Below are positions 24,890-37,105 of a stretch of DNA of 64,000 bases, in pieces. The notes beneath the pieces are model-generated. The model did no database searches. It worked only from the letters and a program-made list of their open reading frames with translations, and was not told the DNA's origin. Within the stretch, counting starts at the first letter, position 1. The number at the start of each line of letters is the position of its first letter. The position numbers were made by a program, and so were the translations under genes. The stretch comes from Ectobius pallidus (taxonomy: Eukaryota > Arthropoda > Insecta > Blattodea > Ectobiidae): positions 167,964,559-168,028,558 of the forward strand of contig CAXKWD010000002.1 of the NCBI GenBank assembly GCA_964059195.1. Reading direction: 5' to 3'.

Positions 24890-26007
24890 TTATCTATATT
24901 AATAAAAGGAATTGTCCTCGATGTCCAGCGAAATCTACTGAACGCAGAGATCTGAAATTTTAAACATAGGTGAGCTGAAGGGTCGGAAAATGCTCCTCGA
25001 AGACGGAATTTTAATTTCAGTTTTCGTTCGTGAGTTATGAGTGAAAAACGGGCAAAAAACATGCATTTTTTGCGTTTTCAAAACATAAGTTTTCAGTTAT
25101 ACATTTCAATGTCAAATCAATTACAGTTGGCTTTGGCTGGGGTTTAGTTTCCCACTCTACTGGATTTCCACACGCGATGTTCGGCGTTGGTATGCGAGCT
25201 CTGGCTTGCAGACCAACACTCCCATTGGCTGCCAACGACCTTGCATGCCATTGGTCTGTTTCATACGGTCCTGCAACCTCTACATAAAGCTAAATAATGC
25301 AAAACACTAACCACATTAGTTAAGTGCGCGAGCGGAGGCGGCAGCCGAAGCGAAGCGCCCTTGCATTTTCGAATAATGTACGATACACTGTTTGTCGGTT
25401 TCGAAAATGTGGCATATAATATCTTCGGAGATTTGTCTGACCTTTGTCATGTTGGCAGTTGATTCCAGCACCACGTGATCCATCGGATTCTTCCTAGCAT
25501 GCACTGCGCTGTCTGTAGCAGCTGATTCTTTATTATTGTGATTCCTTTCTGAGCGCCATTTTAGGTTAGTTTTTTGTGAACTTCTTACCGATTTTACCCA
25601 TATTTAAAATATTCTTAGAAACAAAATGTGCCTATATATGGATTCTAAAACTTCTGGAGAGTAATAAAACATTAAATTTCGCTGTTTTTCGTAAATAAAT
25701 AAAAAATTAACGAATCCAGTAGAATGGGAAACTAACCCCTTTGGCTGATTTTGTCATACCTTGAAAATAAAACTTTCGCGATCGCTTGAATGTTGTAAGC
25801 CCTAAATATGGTCAAACGTTGTTTTATTTGGACGAATCTCACTATACAGAGGTTTTCTGGGCCAAGAAACTCGAATCTGAGGTCGCTTTTACCAGACGAT
25901 GCTATCTAATCGTGGTATGTAGTCCAATATAATGATTTTACTATTATGCTCTTAATTTTTAATTTTTGAAATAATTATCGCGGGCGAAGCCGCGGGCACA
26001 TGCTAGT
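24890..26007 (+). repeat. Helitron-like repeat, copy B
   Basis: Runs from ATCTATATTAATAAAAGG to CGCGGGCGAAGCCGCGGGCA then CATGCTAGT. A second, shorter start of similar type (TATATATATAAAAGG) is at about 24587. There is no target duplication, consistent with Helitrons, which insert without one. A segment at 25250-25447 recurs at 59868-60052. No Rep/helicase coding is present, so it is non-autonomous. Confidence 0.55.
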
Positions 26008-29000
26008 AATGTTATAAACGAATGAAGCAGGACGAGCTAACAAAATCGAAGCAATGGAGAAATTGGTGTCTTACGTTCCCCGTATCGAGATCATCATGTA
26101 AACGTGGACTCAGTCCGGAATGAATTTTCGATCCGATCCTCTGTAAATGGAGGGATGAATCCGATTCACGTCATATTCATTTCCATTTAAACGCTAGCGA
26201 ACTCAATCCTGGTGCGCCCACATACGCACTCGCAGGGCTGTTCATTTGTTCTAAAGCTGATCGTGATTTTAATAAGAATACTTGATGATGATGATGATGA
26301 TGATGATGATGAGTGTTCTGCCCGAAGGCAGGTCCAGACCCGGGACGAAGCCGTCACTTATAATATTAATATGCCATCATTTGTTTATGGTGACTAGAAG
26401 TTATTAATAGAACACACTCGTTAATCACGGATCAAACATGGCTACTATTTACAGTGGTATTAATCAGAGGTGACAGTCCAAGCATGGATGCGCAGTATAT
26501 GCGGACGAGTCCAATAAATATTCGTATAGCGTGGAGGGAAGTAGGGGTCAGTTGTGTCGTTGCTTCCAGTCCGGTAAGACCGTATAACGTAGTTGAGAAA
26601 CAAGAAACCTTGTTACTGTTCGTTCCATTTCAAGAATACCTCGTCCCAAACCATCGTCTGCCTACAAAATAATATAATAGCATTGTTCCCTAATCCAAAA
26701 ATCTGCACTGACACCAACACCGACAAAGAACAGTTGCTCTTGTAGTCGCTTGGGTTTCCCAGTGTTGCCGTTGTCATTCACCACTTCTCAAGTGAAGTAA
26801 ACGTGCTGTGCTACGTATTTGGCAACAAGGTACTGTACTGCAGACAAGTGTGAATACGCCTAATTACCTTTCTATTCACTGATTGACAGGTCGAAGAGGA
26901 TTAGGGTGGCAGCAGGTAGAGGCAATTCTTGGAACAAAAGTCTTTAAGAAGTGGAACCCACAATACAATCGTTTCTCCTCTCGCTGGTGGAATTTAACAT
27001 TCTTACCCCTCCCCATGCTTCCTCCCACATGCGTCACTTCCCCTCATGCGCAACTGGCTCTCGACTCTCATTAATACCACTGTACGCAGGATAGCCACAC
27101 AAATAGCCAAACATAACCAAGTTAGCCAATAGTACAAAAATCTAAATACACTCGCAGAATTTTCCATAAAAACAGGGAGCGTATTGAGTTGGGATATAGA
27201 TTTCAATGAATCCCGCATAAACACGTGAATTGTCTACATGGTATTGAAAACGAACTTAATACGATAGTTTGATATGATCATGCCATATAGCCTAAACGTA
27301 ATAATCGTCAGGAAAGTGAATGCATAATTTACATAAGAAAACATATACCTTTTTAAAATTAAATTAACTTATCGGCTATTTTAGTTAAATTTCATATTCT
27401 AAAGTTTATTTCAATTTACGAAAAAAAACTATAACAGTTTGTATGAATATTTGCATATTTGGTGTTCATATTCTTAACAAAACCTCCAGGTACGCCAGGT
27501 ACCTTGTCGCTCTCAGATTGAGAATCTATGAAATGTTCTGTTGTTTAAATGTTATACCTAGAAATATAAACAGTAGCTCATCTGTTGGCATTACTGTGAC
27601 GTTATGGCATGGCCCAACCCATTCCACGAATACCTGCACGATTGTTGGTATGAGTAAGACACCTTAATGTGTGATTTTCTCCGTATTCTCACGCACGGTC
27701 AATATATCAGCAGACTTCAAAGATATCCCGATTTGAACGTTGCTGTTTGTGACGTTATCACTTTATCACAGTGAACCCAAACTTCCTGTGATAAGTGTTT
27801 GTGGAGGATAAAGTCACATCTTCTTGGAAATACAGTACTATAAGGTACAACACGTCATGACTCAGATAAAGGCTGTACCCAGATGCCAGATGTTAGTATG
27901 AAGTTGGCTTTGGATTTGAAGGAGGTAAAAAATGCGTTTAGCATCTCTGTTGCGGTCATTAGCTAATTATGTTCCTTTTTGTTGCAGGCCTATACATAGT
28001 GACTTAAGCACTTTATCTTAAATCAAAATTTGAGCACAGGAATTATGGGGGGGGGGGGGGGAGAGTAGAATTTCTTTGATTGGACCAAAAATGGACTTTC
28101 CTCTGTTTTGTAACTTTTAACGCATTTGCTTGAGTTCAAATGCTGCCATAATTTCTTATGCTAGGAGTTTGAAAATTTCTATGAATAATATAATGTGTAC
28201 TGTTACCAGTACCAGTTTTTTTTTTCTATCATTAAATAACTTGTTTTTAAAATATATAACTTTAGATTTTCATATATGTGCCTACTTAATATAATTCTAA
28301 ATGCACACTATGTTTTTGTGTGCACTAAAATGAATGTAATAAATAAAATTGAATATATGTGGGTATGTAGGCCTATGTATGTTTGTTCTTTATACAAATC
28401 TATACACTTTGAGCAATTTGCACACATATCCACTTCAACTAGGAAAGAAACGTTCGCAACATTCAAACCAACCACCGTTTCCTTTGTAAAATGTTATCAT
28501 TTCTAAAAACATTACATTGAATTCACCAAATGCAATCCTCACTGCATGTGCAGTTCTCATGACAACACAATTTTTGCAGTGTTCAAATAGTGCTTTGGAA
28601 GTTGCATTATATTGTGCTTTGACAAATACTGTAATTAGAGAGGCTGGCAATAGAAATCATTTCCGTAAATCAATAATGGAGAATGAAATCAGCATAAATA
28701 AAATATCAGATGTGATGCATCACATAACTTTTTTTAACCTTGGGCATGGACAATATAATTTCCTCACATCGTGTTCTGATTTTGAATATGAAATATTGCA
28801 GGGAGAGCGTTTATGCCAATGAAGGGTAGCGAAGTATGCTATATCAGAAACCTGTTAAAAAATCCTCTCCACTGATACAAATATTCTTCGCTGTAGGCTT
28901 TGTATTAGTTGAGAAAGAGGTATTTTTATTATAAGCCCTAATCATGGGGGAAAAAAAAAAAAAAAAGGATGGAACATTTTTACTACAATGTGCACAGTAA

Positions 29001-29796
29001 ATTATGTCCCGGGTTTTGGGGATTAAAGTGTGAGGGTTTATTTATTTATTTATTTTAAAATGACATAAATACATACATAATATACAAAGACCTGAAACCC
29101 CGAAAGAGCAGGTGGAAGGTGACATTGATTATCCTTTTGATTTCAGACCCAAAACAATTGTATGGGAACATGAGAGTGGGGAATATAATATTACATAAGG
29201 ACAATAACATTTTATGTTACCAGAATTTCTGTTTTTTATTTCATGATCTACCAGCCATGGTGTGTTGAAGCTATATCTAGCGTTTTCTGGGGGAATAATT
29301 TGAGTGTAATAGGCCGTTCATCGTCAGTTCAAACCCTAGATACCTGCATGAGGACTTGAAAATCAGAAGTCCTCCATAAGTTAATTTCAAATTACAAACA
29401 AATTACAAAACTCAGGCGATGCCAGGCCTTAATTTTTCCCATGCACTGTTCAAGCTAAATTTTGTGGAGGATACTGGATATATTGTCGAGGCGATAATTA
29501 GTATTCTATTATAATTTGTAAAGAATTTATATATGTGCAAACAATTAGGAATCTACATAAACACTTGTAGGAGTCAGCAAATACAATTGTAGGCTATTTC
29601 CCCTTCAATACAGAATCACATTTCTTTCAACCTTGCATTCCTTGGAGTCTATGTACATATGCTTAGTGATATGGTGGGTATACTATCTGATGATGAAGTC
29701 CTTTTTCACCTTAGAGGAATAAATTACACATAGATTCCTGTACACATTCTGATCATATTGAGAGCAAATACGTTAAAAGTATGAACCATCCATATT
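26008..29796. other. Non-coding stretch
   Basis: About 3.8 kb with a (GAT)n microsatellite at 26283-26311, a poly-G run at about 28047-28061, an A-run at about 28950-28966 and a (TTTA)-type run at 29037-29055 that may be a retroelement tail. The frames at 26454-26672, 28276-28506 and 28517-28822 are unrecognised. Upstream exons of the corepressor gene could be hidden here, but I could not support any. Confidence 0.45.
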
Positions 29797-30072
29797 GTCT
29801 AGAGCAGCGTTTCTCAACCTTTTTGAACCCGAGGACCTCTAAGTTATCTAAAAAGTTTTACGGACCCCTAATTTTACATCCCATTTTTAAAAGGAGGCCT
29901 ATATTATTAATATTTGGGGTATTAATTATAGATCATTATAACGAAATGTGTGAAAAAAATTTACTTCTTTACTTTCCACTTGCTTTATGATATTTTTAAA
30001 TTATCTCTGTGGACCATCTGCACCATCAACGCGTGGTCCGCGGACCATAGGTTGAGAAACGCTGGTCTAGAG
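29797..30072. mobile_element. hAT MITE (260 bp) with 16-bp inverted ends
   Basis: The element (29805-30064) starts CAGCGTTTCTCAACCT and ends with the exact complement AGGTTGAGAAACGCTG. It is flanked by identical GTCTAGAG copies (29797-29804, 30065-30072), which fit the hAT target preference nTCTAGAn. The CAGCGTTTCTCAACC terminus is a widespread animal hAT end. There is no coding capacity. Confidence 0.95.
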
Positions 30073-30998
30073 GAAAGAGTGTAGACTTGTATTTAGCTGC
30101 AAGTTATGATATAATAATTAACATCACAATCTATTGAGATCTGCCAGACAGTAACTTTACCTCAACTTGCAGCCACTGAGTAGAATGATAAGCCAGCATG
30201 GGAGGACAGTTAATGATGCTAGTCTTATAAACTGTCCAAATTCTCACAAGAAAATTCTTTCTTTTAAAGTTTTGAACCTTTATGCTTCTATAAGTTGCGG
30301 GTTTATTTTCATATTCTCAATCAGGAGATGGTTACTTGTGAACTGGACAGAGCAGGTGAGATTACCCATCATGAGATCAGACCTACCAAAAATACTAGGA
30401 CAACACAGAAATATGCCTGCTATCACAAGTGGTAGAAGAATGCACAAAATTGAAATACTTGCCTTTTCAACCAATGTAAAGAGGGGGGGGGACCATAGCC
30501 TATATTTGTTCTGATAGTTACCTAAATCAGTTCTGCAATTACTGAAGAAATCGGGCTATATTAAAAGGATTGTTCTTTATTATTCTTAGTTTCCAAAACT
30601 ACGAAACTAAAACATATGTTTAAAGAACTTGTAAGTAGGCCTATGTATCAAAATGCTTTACTTAACTCATTGTATCACCACTTGATATTTTATGGTTATA
30701 AACTAGTGGGTATAAGGTTGGGGTATTCTCTGACCAGTTTATCAACATGGAAGTTTGCTGTAGTATTCATGCAATTCTAAGGCAGTGAAGAAGCATTTTA
30801 TAATGAAAACTTATAGTATGTTGAATTATCACATTATTGAATTTTACTATAATTGTTTTCTTCCCCTGATTGTTATTGTCTGCTGTAGAATCAAAATCTC
30901 CAAACACTAAAATGGGTTCTGTTGATAGTTGATTATGTTAAAACTTTAGTTTAAAGATGGAAGAAGTTTTTCCTGACTAGTTTTATTATTCATTTCAG
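30073..30998. other. Non-coding, immediately upstream of the first recognised exon
   Basis: Presumably the 3' part of an intron of the corepressor gene, since the exon at 30999 is preceded by a TTTATTATTCATTTCAG acceptor. The frame at 30167-30514 is unrecognised. Confidence 0.5.
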
Positions 30999-31215
30999 AG
31001 CACAACCGGGCGATGGTTCTCCTTACAAGCCACAGCGCCCATCTGCTGCTGCAAGTTCTGCATCACCTCTGTCACCGGGTTCGGGGAGATCTGGGGCTTC
31101 TGGGTACCCAAATTATCCAAATCGTGAAGCTGCTGCTACAATGCGTTACATGCAATCCCCATATGGGGGTCCTGTTGCCTACAGAGAAAGTCCATACTCT
31201 GTGCCAAGAAATCCG
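30999..31215 (+). CDS. NCoR/SMRTER-type corepressor, N-terminal exon A
   Basis: An internal coding exon of 217 nt. It follows a pyrimidine-rich acceptor ending TTTCAG and precedes the donor GTAAGT at 31216. The frame from 31000 is open for 72 codons and contains PGDGSPYKPQRPSAAASSAS, SPGSGRSGASGYPNYPN and YRESPYSVPRNP. It is low-complexity, rich in Ser, Pro, Tyr and Gly, as in the disordered N-terminus of NCoR proteins. An alternative AG two bases downstream (exon start 31001) is possible. The leading base must complete a codon from an unseen upstream exon. It ends in phase 0 and joins in frame to the polyQ exon at 38822. Identity rests mainly on the two following exons. NCoR proteins act in the nucleus, bridging unliganded nuclear receptors to histone deacetylases. 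Confidence 0.72.
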
Positions 31216-31791
31216 GTAAGTTTATTCTTTGTTTGAATATCACTGCCTTTGTTGCAAATACAAGAGCATAGAAAGGGCTATTATAAATTGTGGTAATACT
31301 ATGTGAAATTATTAAGAACAACTGAATTGTTTATTGCAGAGAGGACCTAAATGCAATTTTTTTCATGACAATGTGATAAGACCAGGTTCATAATCCTTCA
31401 GGATAAACACATCTGTGAGCACTTCCATTATGTAAAATGCCGCCTTCTTTTTTCAGTTGAGTGCTGAAAGATCCACAGTCTAACGGTACTTTTCTGCTGT
31501 CAAAAGCTGGCATCCAAGGATTAGATTCTCAGACGTTCTTGCTGCAATTATTAAAGAAACCTATCCAACTACCTACACAGCTAGCTTTTCCTGATAACTG
31601 CATATCCAATAACTCCAAGAAAATGTCTGATATAAGAAAATCAGCCATTTATGTTCCAGAGGATGAAAAATTCCAAAATTTCTGGCGCAGTTTCATGCTT
31701 GTTTGCTAATCAATATCTTTTCTGTGTAATATTCAGGAATTGTTTTATACACTTAGTGATTTTTTAAATTATCTTCCTCCAACCCTATATA
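31216..31791. other. Intron, no recognised feature
   Basis: Start of the first corepressor intron. The short frame at 31461-31709 is unrecognised. Confidence 0.5.
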
Positions 31792-32112
31792 GATATATAA
31801 GCATTCATGAACCACAGATTATTGTCTCTGTTGGACATTACATGAGAATATTATAGGAGGAAAATTCCTCCAACACTGGGATTTGAACCCAGGACCTTTG
31901 GCTATTCGCGCCAATGCTCTACCAACTGAGCTAAGCCGGAGTTCAACTCACAGCACCAGATGGAACCTCTCGCCTATGACTATGAGCATTGGCGCAAATA
32001 GCCAAAGGTCCCGGGTTCAAGTCCCAGTGTCGGAGGAATTTTTCTCCTATAATATTCTCATGTAATGTCCAACAGAGACAATAATTTGTGGTTCATAAAT
32101 GCTTATATATCT
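31792..32112. repeat. Inverted pair of tRNA-derived SINE copies
   Basis: The left arm 31792-31919 and right arm 31984-32112 are near-perfect reverse complements, each about 128 bp, separated by 64 bp. The left arm holds a full tRNA-like unit on the minus strand (31869-31940). The right arm holds only the 3' half of the tRNA-like unit on the plus strand, followed by the same SINE body (CAACAGAGACAATAATTTG). As part of the intron, the transcript could form a long double-stranded stem. Confidence 0.9.
31869..31940 (-). repeat. tRNA-like SINE head (cloverleaf intact)
   Basis: 72 nt. On the minus strand: D-arm GCTCAGTTGGTAGAGC, anticodon stem TTGGC/GCCAA with loop GCGAATA, T-arm CTGGGTTCAAATCCCAG. 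The acceptor stem pairs with two G-T wobbles and one mismatch. The position-34 triplet is GAA (Phe type), but base 33 is C instead of the near-universal U, and it is embedded in a repeated SINE. It is therefore a SINE promoter and not a likely functional tRNA. Confidence 0.8.
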
Positions 32113-32225
32113 ATCTTGAATGTTAACTGTATAATAACAGTGGGGCCCCGGTCACAAAAAATCACTACTTAGTATGCCTCACAGTACTGCATATGACATA
32201 ACTTGTCTGTCTGTGAGGTACCATT

Positions 32226-32375
32226 AGGGCAATCAGTCATAGGAGAGAGGTTCCATCTGGCGCTGTGAGTTGAACTCCGGCTTAGCTCAGTTGGTAGAGC
32301 ATTGGTGCAAATAGCCAAAGGTCCTGGGTTCAAGTCCCAGTGTTGGAGGAATTTTTCTCCTATAATATTCTCATT
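32226..32375 (+). mobile_element. tRNA-derived SINE, third copy
   Basis: Contains the same 72-nt tRNA-like unit (32276-32347) with D-arm GCTCAGTTGGTAGAGC and T-arm CTGGGTTCAAGTCCCAG. The loop triplet is AAA. It is preceded by GAGAGAGGTTCCATCTGGCG, also found (reverse complement) beside the 31869 copy, and followed by the shared body GGAGGAATTTTTCTCCTATA. It shares more than 90% of the tRNA-like bases with the other copies. Confidence 0.85.
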
Positions 32376-33655
32376 CCTCCAACCCTGTATTATGGTGATG
32401 CCTCCACCATTTGTTATGGTGATGCCTCCACCATTTGTTATGGTGAAAGTCTTTATTTATTTGCTAAAGTGTTACCTTTATGTATTGCATGTTTAATCAC
32501 ATAGTTTATGACTCTCTACATATTGATACAAATTATTGCGATGCATCGATTACATATTAATTAATATAGACATGTCTCTCATACCTTTAAAAGTTGTGTT
32601 CTGAGCTAACAGCACACACACGGGAAGGGTTGACGGGGTGATGTCGTCGTCATAACCTCTTCCACAGGCACAGGCACAGGCAGGGCTGCTGCCTAACTCC
32701 TTGTACATATTCAGATTCTTACTTATACCAAGATAATGCTTAGCTTGCACTATGTGTAAGTAGGCTGTACTCAATTGTTGTGCTTGATAGTTGTGGCAAT
32801 CAAAGTTGCTCAACAGATTTGCAATCTGTAGCTGCCCAAAACACCTGCTTTATAGATCCAAGCAGGAATGAAAAAGTCCCAAACACCTTGTGCTGTCGAT
32901 TTGCAGAACTTTATTTATTTCAATATAGTTATATAAACATATTTAAAACCTATTTAAACAATATAAAAGTTACAATATTTAGCTACCGAGAGATATTTTA
33001 AGAACATCGGATCTAGCAGTACAAAGGCCATACAAGTTACTTGTTACTGCCTTCTATATTGGCAATGGTTCCTGATGAAAGTGTACCAGGAATGAATGTT
33101 CATGAAAAGTAATAATTGAGTTACGATGCAAACAGATAATAGGGCCTAGTCTTTGCTACAAAGGACCGTTAACAATTTTTTTTTGGATGCGCAGGTTTTC
33201 AGTGACAGCGTGATATTTGACAAATTGAAATCAGTAGTGGTTTGCCATTGGGCATTTGAAACCAGTGCTGGTGCATACCATCTCACTTTCCTCACTGTGC
33301 ATGATGTTATTCACTCATTCAATTTTTCCTCTTTGGAAAACACAAGCTGAATGACCTGAACGTGGTTTGAGCTAAGGGACAATTTCATTTGTTGTAACAA
33401 GGTGCAAGTAGCATGCGATATATTAAAAAGGAATGACAAGCCAACCTTAATATAGTAACAAAGTAAATAAATAAATGAAGTTTCTTTAATAGTAAAAGGT
33501 GTGATAAGAGTGGGGGGAGGAAATAAAAAATGAAATACAGTGAAGTGATGTAGCAGTATATATTTCAGAGATGACTCTCTCACTTGCCTGTAAGTGTGAA
33601 AGCTAGCTCTGGCAATTATAAGAAAGAAACAAACAGAAAACAGAAACCACAGGTA
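32376..33655. other. Intron, no recognised feature
   Basis: Includes a short tandem GGTGATGCCTCCACCATTTG duplication near 32394-32440. Frames at 32550-32813 (-), 32780-33001 and 33153-33350 are unrecognised. Confidence 0.5.
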
Positions 33656-33660
33656 TTGAG

Positions 33661-34004
33661 GTAGAGTGGAATTCCGATTATCCAGCCCCCAGTTCACAGT
33701 CTTTCTTGCTTAACTGTCAGCCAAGGTCAAGTTTTATCATTTTGAGTTCCTAAGTGACGATGAATTCAGTCAGCAAGTGTTGAACCAGAATTATCCCCAA
33801 GAATATGATGAAAATGAACCAGAGGCTGGAAAACCTACAAAAACCATACCTATGCTGAAACAGAATCCATGTCTTCACTGGTTTGAACAGCTGACTCACG
33901 CAGATGCAGGGACCCAAAAAGCTCACAGTGTGTTTAAGCCCCCTCCCAAAAGAAAAAGATACTTTCTCAACAACAACAATAATAATAATACAGTGCATAT
34001 GTAG
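33661..34004 (+). pseudogene. Tigger/pogo-like transposon remnant with C-terminal transposase piece
   Basis: The start TAGAGTGGAATTCCGATTATCCAGC... resembles the inverted terminus of Tigger/pogo elements (…AGAACTTCGATTATCCGG). It is followed by a frame (about 33744-34004) containing SDDEF, YDENEPEAGKPT, then LHWFEQL. An acidic linker followed by a W-F-E-Q helix is typical of the C-terminus of pogo/Jerky transposases. The catalytic DDE domain is missing and no second terminus was found, so this is an internally deleted or fragmented copy. The assignment is by resemblance only. Confidence 0.45.
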
Positions 34005-34214
34005 GTCTACATACATACAAAAAATGGGTTTTTGTAGGGTACTGTAGATTGTACTGGATGTGAAACTTTCATAACTTCCTCTGCCCAAATGAAGTTTGTC
34101 TCTTAGTATATAGTATATTATAGTATAGTATAATATATTATAATACTTTATGTACCGTATGACATTCTCTTAATGTAAATTGATTGTACAATTGAAGATA
34201 ATGTTGTTGCCACA

Positions 34215-34321
34215 TTGCATCCCCTAAGGATATAAATATATAGGTATATATATAGGCTTATATACTATACGTAACTATATATATATATATACCTATATAT
34301 TTATATCCTTAGGGGATGCAA
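34215..34321. repeat. Inverted repeat around an AT core
   Basis: TTGCATCCCCTAAGGATATA (from 34215) is matched by its complement TATATCCTTAGGGGATGCAA (to 34321). The arms extend about 40 bp, with an AT-rich centre. Confidence 0.85.
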
Positions 34322-34553
34322 TATATATATACCTGGTATATATATAGGTATATATATAGGTATATATATATAGGTATATATATAGGTATATATATATATA
34401 GGTATATATAGGTATATATATAGGTATATATATAGGTATATATATATATAGGTATATATAGGTATAATATATATAGATATATATATCTATATATAGGTAT
34501 ATATATAGGTATTATATATATATATATATAGGCCTATATATATATATATATAT
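34322..34553. repeat. TATATAGG-type minisatellite
   Basis: About 230 bp built from repeats of TATATA and GGTATATATA units of variable length, continuing from the right arm of the inverted repeat at 34215. Confidence 0.95.
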
Positions 34554-37072
34554 AATCTGATTAATGCGCTCACGTAACTTTTTTTTTTACTCTAAACATC
34601 GCCAATATACACTTTGGCATAGAATAAGAGGCCATATTGCAAAGAGCACATATTCCGTTGATTGTTCACCAAGCAAGTTTCTACAAACAGCGAGTGGCTT
34701 ATAACTTCCCTTCGCAGAGATTTAAAAAAACGTTTCAAAAATGCATAAAAGTTTTAGCTCTTAGTATAAGCACTTCAAGTACAAAATTTAAACACAATTG
34801 TTAGAGCCATTTTTGAGAAATTGTAAAAAACGAAATTTTCTTCATGTATAGTCCCCTTAAAAATAAGAGAAAGTCATCGCCAATCTTCATGTCACTTCCT
34901 CAGAAAGTACCTACCCAAAGACAAAATTTTGTTTTCATATGATTTTCTGTTCTGGAGCTAGGTTGTTCACATACACACACAAATTTTCTGAAAATAGTAT
35001 TTTTGGATTCAGGGGACTTCAAAACATGTATTTATGTTAAAAACTCAACTTCGAATTTGGGAGTCAATCACAATACCTATAGTACCAATTGTATGGGCAG
35101 AGGAAGTAGGACTGCAGTGATAAGTGAAACTACCATCAGAAACAAATAATTGAATGAGTTTTCAAGGTTTCTTTTACTCTCCACACCTATTGAGTGACCA
35201 GAGATGTTGAAAACAGCAAAGAAACTTTCCATAACATTTTTTTGCGGTTTCTTATTGTCATTCTGTAATTCCACTTCATTCACCTGTTGTAAGGATTGCC
35301 TGAAATAAATTCTTTCTTTCTTTTTTTTCCCCTCCTCTCTGCCCTTAATTCTCTCTCATTTGTTTCTTTTAAATTTTAGTTTTCCTCTTTATTTATCTCA
35401 TTCTGAAATTAAATATTCCTGGAGTCATCCATTGAGGATCTCCTTTCATTATCTCGTATAGTTCACAATGTATGGTTATTATGGATATTATTATTTTAAT
35501 ATTAAAGGGATTTTGCTGGAACTCTTGTTTCATGAATCATGATGAAGAGAGGTTTTCTTTATTTCTGTGACTGCCAGAAACATCTAAACCGCAGGAAGCT
35601 CTTTTTAGTGAGTGCAGTGTCTATTTTACTGTACACAGTTGTTTCACAGTTGGAGTACTTAGCACAGACCTTAAGAAATGCTAATGAAATCTATTTACCC
35701 ATGTAATTTCACATTGCTTTGGATCTTTGTTCATCTTGCATAATGATTTCTTTATGTTTGTTAGAAAGTTAATATTATACAAGCAAGTAAGAACAGTTTT
35801 CCTGGGAGGGAATCAAACCCATGTCTTCAGCTTGGTATGTTGATGCCGAGACAACTTGACACTTGAAGCAGGTACCTAGTCCCATTCCAAATATACATCT
35901 AAATCCCTAGATATCTACAGACCTTGTTACACTCAGATATCTGCAAATTAGCCATGATAAACTTATGTGATGCTAATTTAATTACCGTATAGGGTTTTAA
36001 GTTGTATGAAATGTAAAATTATACATTTTGTAGGCCAAGTTAATATTTAACAGTAATAATTTTTTCTGCACTTTCCATGTGTAGACCACATCTTCTTTAA
36101 ACAGTTTTTCTGTTAGTGTTATTAAACTGCAGTAAGAGTGAGGAAAAGAGGATGAAACCTGGATTTAGTTCATATTTATAGGTATTTTTGCACACTGTTT
36201 GTTTTGTTGGTTTGCTATGGTTATTATTTTATGACATTTGTGTACTGATGCCTACGTTTGTAACTATTGCTGGTGAGATGGAATTTTTTCCTGCTATTTC
36301 TTTTGCATATCTATAATTCCATGGCCACATTTAACGCATAAATGATATCAATCTGAGCTAGAAATGATCCTGCAAACTAGTGATGCAGTGGTGCCAGAAC
36401 ACAACGGAACAGAAACCTATTTAGAAAAGGCGGTATTCAGTAAAAAACCTATTAGATTCAGACTATTCAAAACATTCAGTAGCAATGTTTTTATTTAGAC
36501 ATGATTTGAATGGCCCATGCTTCCTCTGAAGCCAAAAGTGAATCAATCATTGTTACCAGCATACATTTTCTTACATAAAACTTGATTGGTTTAAAAACTT
36601 AAAGATGCAGTCGGTCCAAAGCAGTTGGTCAAAATCAGGACAAGTGTCCAGGGTGAAGAAAATGAAGGGGATAAAAAAACAGAGTGGTTTATATATAAGC
36701 TCTCTCATCCTTAACTCCACACTCATTTCCCTGAGCAAGGCCGCACAGATGACAGTGGCCAAAAGCTTGGATGTTTTAGATCTCTTCACTCGGCTCATAG
36801 CCCACGATACCATTATTAATACATTTTCTTTCAAGACTCCAGACTATCTGAAAAGTTTTATGTTTTAAGTGTGTCAGATTTGTTTGTTCTGAAGTCTGAA
36901 CCAATTGGAGTGGACTGATGCTCTAAATAGTATCACCAATAATGAATGTATTATTTCATTAACATAATTAGACCATTAAATTCATAAGCTATGTAAAAGA
37001 TTTGCATTAAGAAAAGGTTATAATGTATAGCAATAAAAACTGAATATTTGAAGTGATCCTTTGATATGCTAA
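34554..37072. other. Intron stretch, weak repeat traces
   Basis: No gene recognised. The frame at 35077-35283 (-) and the overlapping frames at 36571-36868 are not recognisable. A B-box complement-like GGGAATCAAACCC at about 35807-35820 hints at a decayed minus-strand tRNA-SINE, too weak to call separately. Confidence 0.4.
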
Positions 37073-37105
37073 TAACACTGGACAACAAAACTGACCTTCA
37101 AAAAT

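Noticed and set aside
28517..28822. 101-codon frame overlapping a minus-strand frame
   Set aside because: No domain recognised on either strand; mutual shadows.
31869..32347. Functional tRNA-Phe genes
   Set aside because: The tRNA-like units are embedded in a repeated SINE body, differ in anticodon triplet, and lack U33.
34322..34553. Possible origin or regulatory array
   Set aside because: The regularity is explained by an AT-rich minisatellite; there is no independent evidence for function.
36571..36868. Two overlapping 87-codon frames on opposite strands
   Set aside because: One must be a shadow and neither has a family match.
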